Assembly: GCF_051622035.1 (NCBI RefSeq) | Contig: NC_135359.1 | Span: 20,599,501 to 20,663,500 of the forward strand | Source of the DNA: Arctopsyche grandis | Taxonomy: Eukaryota > Arthropoda > Insecta > Trichoptera > Hydropsychidae | DNA length: 64,000 bases | Direction of reading: 5' to 3' | Shown: positions 26,601 through 38,600 of the stretch, piece after piece | Layout: each line of letters starts with the position of its first letter | Position numbering within the stretch: the stretch's first letter is position 1 | Translations under genes and position numbers: made by a program | Notes under the pieces: model-generated | The model's input: only the letters and a program-made list of their open reading frames with translations | What the model was told of the DNA's origin: nothing | Databases searched by the model: none

Positions 26601-29600
26601 CCACACCAAAATACTTCAGAAAGGTTGCACATACGAGCTATAAAAATGCATTTATATTTTTATATGCATTTCAATACAATAAAAAAGCGTTGTTATGGGT
26701 ACATATTAATTCAGCTACTGTTATTTTTATATGTTAATTAATGTATTTCTTGTATGTAATATGTAAATAAGCCAAAAGAAAATTTATAAAACTTAATAAC
26801 ATCAAACTATATGTATATTATAAAAAATGTAGTCTAAATCTTCGTCACGTATGTACATACAGTAGAAGTAAAACTTATTTTTCAATGAGTATAAGAAGAA
26901 GACGTCTCGACCTTGAAAGTTTACTGGCAACGTTACAAGAGAATTTTAACTTAAAAAAAGATCCATAAAGTTAATGCAAAAAAAAATTTGCACCTGACTA
27001 TGCACCCAACTACGCTTAGACCTAGTGGCCTAAGCGTAGTTGCCCGTAGTCGCTCTTGGTCTCTCAACTCAGGCGACCAAAAGCGACCAAGAATATAGTC
27101 CCATGTATTCATATCTTTTTGCTATCGACTAATCACCAAGTGTGGCATCGATCAATACAACGATATACATTTTGAGGATTCATGCTGGTCACTCAAGCAA
27201 TAAAATCACCGTGACCAGACATTCTGGAAACCGAATTTCTGGTCGAATTCTGGAAACCGAATTCAACTGGTTGGGTGATTTTATTGCTAAGGCAACCAGT
27301 GAGTTGTTCGGTATGGCATGCTTCATACAACTACATACATTACATCTGGTTGCGCAACAAAGTCGACGACCAAGTTGCTCGCCCAGTGTGGCCCGGTTCT
27401 TATATGTAGATATCATCATCATCATCATTTACAGCCATTCGCCATCCACTGCTGGATGAAGGCCTCTCCAACACGCTTCCACTCGTCTCTGTTTTGCGCA
27501 ACACTCATCCATCTCATTCCGCACATTTTCATAATTTCGTTCACCCATCTTCCTTGCGGTCTTCCTTTTACTCTTTTGCCTTCTCTCGGGTACCATTCAA
27601 GCACTTTTTTGTCCACCTTTCGTTCATCCTCCTAGCTACGTGACCCGCCCATTGCCATTTTAATCTATTCACTCTGTCCACTATGTCCACTACCCTTGTC
27701 ATACTTCTCACCCACGTGTTCCGCTTTCTGTCTTTCCTCGTTATGCCAAGCATACAGCGTTCCATACTTCTTTGAGTGCATTGAGTATATGTAGATATTA
27801 AGTTATATAATTTGTACGAATAAAATAAACTTTATTATATTTACCATACATAAACTATGTAGTTATAGTATATATGTAGTACTGAGAGGTATTTCAGCAA
27901 TAAACGGAAAACATTTGAAATGCGTAACTTTCTCCGGTAAAGTCCGGTCGCAAAAATTCCGGATGTTAATTTTCTTTGTAAATAATAAATATTTCCACAG
28001 TTTGTTTCCTCAGCGAGATAGCGGTCGTGGTTTAAAATAAATGGACAATAGATGTCACCTCGTAAAATTATATTTTTACAACGCTAGATTTATGTAGTGA
28101 TTCGCAAAAGCGTAAATTTATTATATACTAGATAGGTAAAATATACATGCTTGTATGAGCATTTTGAGATTGTGGTTGGGTAGTGATAAATCATAGAAGA
28201 CCTATGTACATAGAGGCGGACATACGTACATATGTATGTTATATGTAGGGTGAGGTATAAATTCACCATTATATTTGGAAAAAAAATTACGTTGGATGAA
28301 AACATCGCCAAAATCTTCCGATACAAATTTTTAATAGAAATTCATTCGACTAATTTTAAAAAGATCGAAAACATATACATACACACGAATTATAAATGTG
28401 TTCTGTGAATAAAAGAAAATGATGAATCCAAATAAAAATGTAAAAGTTGAAGTAATAATACCGGATTGACACAATAAAAGTGCACTCGGACTAGTCCATT
28501 TATTTGATCGCTAGGACGTTACACGGATGTTATTTGGACGTTGCCACGTTACGAGTAACATCCGAGCGACCCAGTCAAGGTTAACTCATATCGTGTTAAC
28601 CCGGTATGAATGCTGAAAGCACAATCGGATATTAAATAGCCAGCAGTATGGCGCGGTGGTTGCGATAATGCTAAGCACCGAGAGGTCACCGGGTTCGATC
28701 CCGTGAGCTGATCTCGATTGAAAAGAACTCATTCTTATTTATATATACTATTATTATTTATATAAAGATTGGATATTTGTGACTCCAAGTAGATCGTTTC
28801 CTTTCAGAGTTCGCCAATTTATCTGATTTCATTGTTGAAACGGTTCGTCCATCAAATGGCAAAACCATCGTACCGACTATTTCATCACTATTTGAATATG
28901 ACTTCAAAATTTTACAATTTACACATTTCTATATGTACAAGTTTAATACCATAGACATTATCCAGGGGGCAACCCTTAAGGACAGAATGGAAAATATAAA
29001 TTAAACTATATGTATATAAATATACATATATACAAATTATTATATATTATAATACAAATGTTAATATAAGATACATATGTATGTATGTGAATATAAATCA
29101 TTCAAAAACAAGCGTAATAAAAAGTTATGCAAATTAAATAAGGAACGATTCAATTCGAAGACTTCGATTTATGCGGCCATTAATATTAATTTCGATAAAG
29201 GGCCCCTCCGATTTACAAGCCATTTAAAAGGGATCAAGACCTCAGCCTTCTCGCTTTGTTTTTTCTTTATTGTTATTTTTCCTTCGCTCAATTGAATGCG
29301 AAGGAGGCGCGCGTCGAAACACGCCACAATGCGACCATGTCACGCAAAAGCGCACACAGCCGAACATTTTTATTATTTGTTTACCCGCGCGTTTTGTTGT
29401 TCGCTCACGATTTTGTTTTTATCGTCTTGTAAAATAACGGACATGGCTATCCGCAGCAAGGAGAGGGGGAGATTTCTTCCCGAAGAAAAAGAAGAGGAGG
29501 CGTACAAAAAAAAATGGGAAGAAAAAGAAGAGGCGGCGAAAAATATTTACGAGCAGTTTCCCAGCGGGCGGCCGGGAAATAAAAACGGCGCACGGTCGGA

Positions 29601-32600
29601 CAATGGACGAGAGGGAAAATATAAATAAAAAGGTTTCGGCGAATGGAAAGGGAAATTTTTCAGCGAGAGTGGCAACACTGCTAGATCATAAAGCGCGGGA
29701 AATGTCTCATTTGAATAGAAAAGGCGGGGGTGGTAGGGATAAGGAGCGGGCGCGTCGCGAATGGCGGGAAACATGTTATGGCGCCAAATTACATTATTTT
29801 TTCAAATACATCAACCCTCAAAGCACGGTCATGGTGTGAGCTTCATAAAAAGACAATTTGCCATATGTAAATACTCGCAAGGGGAAGGGTAGCCTACACT
29901 TTGGAACTCATCGGAAGATATTAATAATAGGTACTTAAAAATCAGGTATGTTTGAGGTAACGCACGATATTAGTGAAATTCATTTGCCGTTTAGTATAAG
30001 AAAAAGCAGTGACGGCTGGTGAAAAATTACATAAAGTCATCTAGGTTTAATATATGTATGTATATAGGTAGCATAGATCGGTGGTTAGAGTGTAATACTT
30101 TCATTTTTGTGGTCACAGGATCAATCCCTGCCTTTGTGCTACTGGGCAGACCTTGGATATGTGACTCCAAGGTAGATCGTTTCCTATCAGAGTTTGCCAA
30201 TTTATCTGATTTCATCGAAATGGTTCCAACAAATTGGCAACCCTGTCCTATTTCTCACAAAATTCGAGTCTACAGTATTTCAAATTTTCTGATTTATAAA
30301 ATGCTGCAAACTTTTCCATTGAGGTATCTATGATTGCTAATTTATGTTTGTAATTGGCCTTAAATAATACTCACAACAATTATGTACATACATACATCGA
30401 TGTCGTGTAAAATAAAATAAATGGGTATAAATAAATAAATATTTTTCAAATGTGTTGAAATGCGTCTTAATGTATGATTTGAAAGTGTGTTCTCACTCAT
30501 TTTAATATTAAAAAAAAGACAAATACAAGCAACGAACAAAAACAAAACTAATTGACATCAAAATAAAATAAGATCTAATAACTAGATTAGGTTATTTGAT
30601 TTTGAGGCGTTATGGTTATTGCTTCCTTTTTTTTTAGCTCTATTAGATTCAGCAGTGTTGGAACTAGGGTTTCTGATTTCCCGTACATTTTCAATTCCCG
30701 GGAAACGGGACGGAGCCCGGGATCGTTCCCTGGATTCCTGGGATCCCGGGACACATTTAAATAAAACTTTTTTTCTCAATTTAATATATTTTTTATTATT
30801 AAAAAAATATCTATTTGTTTACAAAATATAAAAAAAGTAAACAATACATAATATATCTATTAACTGGAAAAAATGTAATTATAAACTTATGTAAAGTAGC
30901 TTTTTAAGAATACTAAAATATTTAAATGAGAATTCGAACGCCGAGTTTCTCTTTCAGCAATCTCTTTCAGAGCTTAGGCTTCTTCTTTCTTCGATTTTAA
31001 TTTTCAATTCTCGGAATAATTCATCGGTAAGGTCAAGTCCTTTGGTATTGAAATTTTCCAAAAATATAATATAATTACAAGAAACGATTTTGGCCAAACG
31101 CACAGAACCATTATGGTCATAAAACTTCCACGTTCGGGGATTGCGCTGTACTAACTGCTAAACAACAAACCTTTGAGAATATTTTACGATTCTTTGTTTA
31201 TTTGATTTATTATTTCCCTTCGTGCAGTCGTGAAGATTTTGTATATTTTCAAGATTTTTTGAAATCTAATTCCCGGGATTTGAGATAAGAATTCCCGGGA
31301 CACGGGACAACAAAAATTCCGTGAATTCCCGGGTCGACCCGGGTCAGAAACCTTAGTTGGAACGTGTGTTGTGAATTTCCATTGCCCTAATCACCATCTG
31401 ATACCTACATAAGTAGTTAAAACGAAACCGATCTTCTTTTTTTGAAATTTTGCATTCAATGCAAGCAAGATGAATAGACGAAGGGATCGGAAACTGTCGG
31501 GGATGATCAATTACATCCGTCACTCGAAATATCTTTTTATTAAGTATGAAAATGTTTCTGATAGATCAGGTTGTATTTTTTTTTCACTGAAAGCTCTAAA
31601 GATAAATTCATAAGAAAGATATATTAAATAAAAGAACCTTGTAAAAAGCCTTACTCCAAGCCAAAGATGAAAAATTGTCATGTAAGTACATTAGGTCATT
31701 GATGTGGAATACGCACTGGAATTTATTGTGATTTTCGTTTTAATTAAAATCTGCTTATTTATTATTGGTATAAATTTTAAGTGGAAGTTCCCCACATTAG
31801 CGCTCTTTACCGTTCCTAAGTCTCGACTGAAAATTTACTCCCAACGCAACGACGTTTCATCTTCACTTACGTAGTACATATATGTATGTATATGTAGTAA
31901 AATCATTTCACAAGCTTGCAAAGGGAAGTTCAAATCCGTGGTTAATTTTAGATGTCTCGCCAGTCGTACATAGGTGTTTAATCGTGACGAAAAAATGGTA
32001 AATAGACGTTGCAGCAAGAACAAATGTTAACATTGTAAACGGTGACTGTTCCGGCTTTTGTTTCGAGCTCTGCCAGCCGGAACCCAACCGAGAATTTTAA
32101 TACGAGAAGGCGATAAATCGAGGACGAAGGACGATAAACGTCACAGGGGGGCGGCGGCTCCGGGGGCCCCCGTAACGTCACGTCCAAACGCCAATAATCT
32201 TTATGGGTTCGCAGAAAGCTCGGCTCGGATGAAACAAACCGAGTCGACACAGCTGTTTACAACGATGACATTCTGACTAGTGGGTACTCGTTTGGATCGT
32301 TTCAGATGATTACATCAGGTGGTACGTAAGTACATGCAAATGAGTACCTTAAGATAATTCAATATAGTATAAGACAAATATGCATTATATAATTTAATAT
32401 TAATTATACGCTCAATATGATAATGGGAGTGGATTTTCAGTATAAATATTGTTTTTTTTTTGTATTCTACATATGTATATATATATGTATTTTTATTTAA
32501 AAATATCGTACAAAACATTCCGGTTGAAGGTCCATACGCCAACATCTCGGCACATCATTTCATGAAAAAGATTTCACAAATTTTCATACTACACAGCACC

Positions 32601-35600
32601 GCCTCTTTTTTGGGGCACATTCATACTTGCTTTAGACGATTGCAAGGCGAAATCGGCTCACATATACATTACAGAGCGCGACGGTACAGCGCAATATTGC
32701 TTGTGTCATATCTTCGAGTCAATACCGTCACAAAATGACGTTTTCGCTAATATTCATATGCACATGGCAACACTAGTACGGGTGCACTCGCCACTGTGAA
32801 CATTTCAACCGGATCCGCTTGATACGTTTCGGTGACATGTACTGCTGTATAATATGAATACATTGTGTCGGCTACTGCTGTTTCGGATAAGTCACGTACA
32901 CATTACGGAATATATGAATGTGTCCATATGGATATGTAGAATGTATTAAAGAATATTTTTCGTGTTGCTGTTTATGTACTGGTATAAATGAACCTTAATT
33001 GTTTGAACCCTAATCGAAAAATCGGTATTCTTATGAAGAATACGCCTAATCCCTATTTATGCAAAGCAGTCAGTAAGAGATAAAAAAAGTTCCTGCCGAA
33101 ATATGCTATTTTCAAATATGAACACATGTTATTTTCTAGAAAAATTTTCTATATAACTAGGTAGCTAAAATTATATAAATAAATAAATACATTAGATAAA
33201 TTTATACTAAGTGCCCCAGTGCCCAAGTCAGTGCACGTATGTACATACATATATAGATAATAAATTATCACAGATAAAACAGTACACTATATTATCGACG
33301 TACCATAAAAATTTACAAATATGTACGTAAATATATGAAATAATTGAATTCAAATCGATTTCATAAGCATATAAATTAAATACAAAAACAGGACAAATAG
33401 TGAAGCAGTCGAACCTATTTTCGAATCATTCCCAGAGTTTTATTTAATCGTCCTAAATCTGGAAAGGCTTAGAGCTTACATATACATATAAAGACCGTGA
33501 CTGTTACGTTGGCTTTACACTGGTCTATTTTCACCTAATCGTATCGACACGCAACTTTCGTGTCGTTTAAACCTGCCGGTTTTTTCACGGGGTACGGTGT
33601 TACGTTGCACGTGAAACGGCGTTGCATTAATGCACATTTCCCATTAACGTCGTTATAATAATACGGCTCGTTATAACGGCGACGGGCACGCGACCCATCG
33701 CCGGTAAATATGAGGTTAAGCTGCTTCCGCGGCACCCGACGATATAATTATGTTGTAATAATGTCGCATTATTGGATTAACATTGACATGAGCGCGGCGC
33801 GCATAGGGTTAATGCGACACCGATCTTCCGTTTAACGCCTTGTTTATTGCTGATTATAATATTACATATTTACAATATTTCCTTTATTGAATTTCAATGA
33901 CTTGTCTTATTGGTATGTAGTATTGTGGGCTATGAAGCTTATTTTGTATTGAGGAGATGTGTTGATGTGAGATTCTAAGATGGTCGATCACTATTTACAT
34001 TTATTATGTTTTGGTGCATCTTGATGGTATTTGTGTATGATGCAATTTATTTGAAAGGTTTTTGAAAATTAAAAAGGTCTACGAAAAGTAAGAGAAATGA
34101 TCAATTTTCATCGGAACTGAGGAACTTCAGTACCCCAACCAAATCGGGTTTTGTATGAAAAAAAAACATTACTACTATGTATTTCCGAAGTGGTCGAAAG
34201 TAAATTTTCATCAGATTAGATTTCATTTGAAAAATTCAAATCTAAATTATTGACAAATTATTCTGAAATTGATTGAGCTTGGTTATTATGGTTATATACA
34301 GTGGGTATATCATCAACATCACCGTTTACAGCTATTAATCTTCTACTGCTTGATGAAGGCCTCTTCAACAAGCTTCTATTTATTTCTGATTTGAGCAAAT
34401 CTCGTCCATCTCATCTAACACAATTTTTCTAATTTTATCCACTTACATCTCCTTTGTGGCCTTCCTTGCACCTTTTTACATGCTTTGGGATACCATTTGA
34501 ACAATACTTTCATCCATATTTCGTCTATTCTCTCCTCGTTATACTGGGAATACAGCGTTCCACATTTCTATGAGGTCATTAGACTTTATATTTATTTATT
34601 TTTAATAAATACTTTTCCAGTATGCCATCACGGGTTGCCCCTGAGATACACCTATGGAATTAAACTTGTGTATATATAAATTTATAGATTATAAATTTGA
34701 TATTGCCAATTTGATGAGGAATCGAGAAAGGAGGCTTATGAGGAGCTAATGGACTCTCCACAATATATAGAGAAAGAATTCTTTCATACTTTGGCCATAT
34801 GGCCAGGAAGAATGTGGAGAATCTGAAGAGGCTGGTAGTCACCGAAACGCTGGAGAGAAGGGAAGTGAGAGGACGGTCTGCCAAGATATGGTCTGACCAA
34901 ATCAAGGAACTGGTGAGATCGTCCCTTAACCTGTATATTCAGTTTAGGTATTATAGCCGTTTAATAAAAATATATGCATAGTCGTAATAACTTTTAAGTA
35001 ATGTGTATAATATAATACATCATAAATTTTAAAATGAAAATAAAAATACAATAATATCTTCGATTGGTAACATAGTTGTCAACGCTTGTTTATGACTGTT
35101 GAATTATTGAATTTATCGTTATTGTGAGCTTTCACTGACCACCGGTTTCGATTTATAGCCATGATTTTAAACGTTGTTGTTTTCGAAAACGCGTGGGAAA
35201 TCGCAATGAATAATTGACGAGTTTCCTTCGATAGCTGTATAATCTCGCTTTTATTGCACGCGCGTAAAGAGAACGATTTTCGGCCGATCGTTTACGCTCC
35301 CGCCATTTTTCATATTCATTTTACGACCGCGCGCACTCTCGCTCCAACGCCCTTCTTTCGCATTTGCCAAAGCGAAATAAAAATAAAATAAAAAAATGAC
35401 GGGGATGAAATAAAACGGCGTACGGGTTACGCGTAATTTGCATAACGCGGTGGGTAACGCTGCACCGTTTGATGCGGAGCGATGGTCCCGCGAGAGAAAA
35501 CTCGCGGGAGAATTTTCCGGGAATTTTCGCGCGGGAAAAAATTGCATCATCAATTCCGGCGGCTGAGTTAGGAGCGAATACATTTCGTGGGGGAAAGATT

Positions 35601-38600
35601 TAACGCGGGCGCCTACGTTGGAAAATTCGACGCCTTTGTCGCCGATTTTTCTTCACCCCCATTCTATTTTTAGGTTTTCCATAAACAAAGTACAAAGTTG
35701 GTACATTGATATTATGATTGAGCTAAAGCCTTATGGGTATGTCTTCGCTAGGTGTTTGTCGATATTTACATAATTATATTGTATATTTAAAATATTACTC
35801 AACTTTCCAAAAAATATTATAAAACAAAACAATATTGAAACCTAAATAGTTTCTGAAACAATCAATAAGATGAAAAGGAGAATTGAAAGTACAGTCAACG
35901 TTAGAATAAGAAATGAGTTTTTATATACATATAAATGAAGCAATCAATATGGTCAGTAATATTATAAAATGAGGAGCACAATTCGTGTTATACAAAAGTA
36001 GTACATGAATAATTATTTACAAAAGGATTTAAATAGAATAATGAACAGCGAATTACGGACAGATCTGAAAAAACACTAAAAATGATAATGAAAAAAGTAA
36101 CTTTTACTGCTCTTTAATTGTGTTATGAAGGTGCGGTAGAAAGACGCGTTTGGATAGCTAGCTTTCATCACTTCGATCTGACACAAAATTCCGATTAAAC
36201 TTTTCTAGCTTCGTGTCAGAGACACAGCTGATTAATTCAAGTTTAGCTAAACCCGTATATCAGTGGTTCAAAATCAGATCACAAATTTTGACGACCAGAA
36301 ATTTCATGGAACTAACAGAGTGAAGCTAATAAAAAGGATCTTGTTAAGGTTATTCAACGAATTATTCAAGTTTAAATACGAAGCAAATATCGAAAATCGT
36401 CCTATCAAGCTGCAAGGAATTGGAATTTTAATTTTTATGAGATTTCAGTAGAATTGCCCGGCGTAGCTTGGGTAAGTCAAAATTGGAAAAATTAAATAAA
36501 AAATGTAACGTTTTCAAACATTTTTGTGATCTACATACATATGTATGTACTATTTACGTCATGATTAAGAACATCATAGTATGTTAAATATGGTAGTTCT
36601 AAATTAATAACCGTACATTTGCTTAGTGAAAAAACAAGCACACGCACATATTTTATTTATATAAACAAAATATGGAATTGGAGAAAGTCTAGTATTTTGT
36701 TAATTTTATTCGGTTTAGGCAATCAATCCATACAGTATTCAAAAACTCCAAATGATTTTGTATAATATGAATAAAAAAACTACTTACAGTGAATTTCCAG
36801 AGTAGCATTGGCCGTGGCGCTTCCAGCCGCATTTTTGGCGCTGCACACATAAACTCCAGCATCAGATCTCTCCGCTTTCTGCAACTGCAACTGAGCTGCA
36901 GTGCCGGGCGCCGATTGGGGCAACCCTGCTGTAGTTCCGGTGCTGATGTCAACCCTGCCTGCCGGAAGTTTCCCGTTCAATTTGGTCCACACCACTTCCG
37001 GCGGCGGATCTCCACCGACCTACGTTCACAAAACATTCCACACGTCAAGCCATGTTGGGCGATGCAAATTGTAAAGAGCGTGACTCGGAAATACCTGGCA
37101 TTTCAACTCGACGGATTGTCCCAGGAGGACGGCCGTGCTGACCGGCCTCGTGAGGAAGTGAGGTCGTTGCAACACGGTCAACTGAGCTGGACGTGACTCC
37201 CTCAGGCCGACGACACTTTGAGCTGCACATCTGTATGCACCGGCATCTGCAGGTCTCACTTCTGATATCATCAGACTTCCACCGTCGACTATGCTCATCC
37301 TGAAATTAAAAAAAGCCGGTCAGATAGGAACAGTATGGAAATTTGTTCATTTGTTCAAACCAATGTGCCATATCCGTAGTATAGACCAGCGCTTCCCAAC
37401 CTTTTTTGACTCGCGTACCACTTGGTAGTACATAATGCTAAATTGTACCACCATATAAAAATGATTGTTTTTCATGAAATTTGTTTTTGCAAGTGTAATT
37501 ATTATATATAGTATTTGCATGGTAAGGAATAAGAAGACAGGATACACGTAATATGTAGATCTGTTTTGGTAAGAAATTTTGTGAAAAAAAAGTTATTTGC
37601 GGAGTCACAATTATAATATGCTCAAAGTTTAATATATTTATCTACTATCTTGTCTAATTCTAATTTTCTAATCATATGTACTTTCAATTTTATCTGCAAC
37701 ATTAAAGATTATTATAGAACTGTTCTCAAGTGTCAAATTCAAGTTATTTATTTATTGAAGCGTGAACGCGGTAGATTTAAAAATGCACTCCAAAATCCAT
37801 GCCGGATCTGAGGAAACCTTTTGATTGCCAGATTTTCGATCATCGACTGTACGTACATATTGACGTCGACGATGACTAATTAAGATAATGTTTATTAGTT
37901 TCTAGTTGTTTTACCTGGCTTCACTCAGTATTTGTAATATAAACAACTTAAACATAGCGAATCTAATAGTAAATATTCATTTGTTTTTTATAAAATTTAT
38001 TTGAATCGAAAAAAATATAATATTCAACCAATTGAATTGTCGTCATAAAAATTTTATTTTGTTTTCGAAGTTCCCAAACAAAGATACAAACTTAAAAGTC
38101 TCTTTCGAAATTATATATTAGATATAAAAAATATTTCTATTTTTATGATTGTAAATCATTCATTCCTGCACGTCCGCCATTGCTGATTTTTTTTCGCGTA
38201 CCACCAACCATCAACCGCGTACCACAGGTTGGGAAACGCTGGTATAGACTAAAGAGGTTTGAAAGACTATTCCTAACACTGGTCAGAATTCATTTTATTA
38301 TCGAGATAATCCCATACAAAATTGGAATAGAACTATAGGTGCAGAAACACAAAGTGGTACTCGATACAAGTTTTTTTTAGATATCTTTGCATATGCAAAA
38401 AAAGTTTGGCACGCTTAGTTTATATTGTCGCGATCCTTGGCCAAGATTACATATGGAGTGATTTCGGTGATATTTTATCCTTCTATTGACATATCCAGAA
38501 GTATGGCTCGGTGGTTACATTTGGGTTTGCTACAAATGGTTGCAAACCACGCGACTGCATGCTCATTTCGATTGAATTTTGATTGTTTGAATTTCAGCAT

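Larger units (their letters stand above)
25892..36787. other. robo intron between Ig3 and Ig4 exons
   Basis: 10.9-kb intron with no exon seen. Contents: GC islands at 26030-26290, 29150-29800, 32050-32260, 33520-33860 and 35090-35660; LINE fragments at 27413-27783, 34318-34590 and 34715-34915; SINEs at 28645-28990 and 30064-30345; a hAT element at 30666-31355; dispersed repeat A at 32500-33000. The rest is AT-rich sequence with ACAT/ATGT palindromes. Confidence 0.7.

Noticed and set aside
29296..29628. 110-codon Lys/Glu-rich frame
   Set aside because: Produced by purine-rich DNA; no start context, domain or exon structure. Treated as part of a possible regulatory island.
33535..33735. 66-codon minus-strand frame with a basic composition
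   Set aside because: Lies in a CpG-rich, possibly regulatory island; no recognisable family and no flanking exons.
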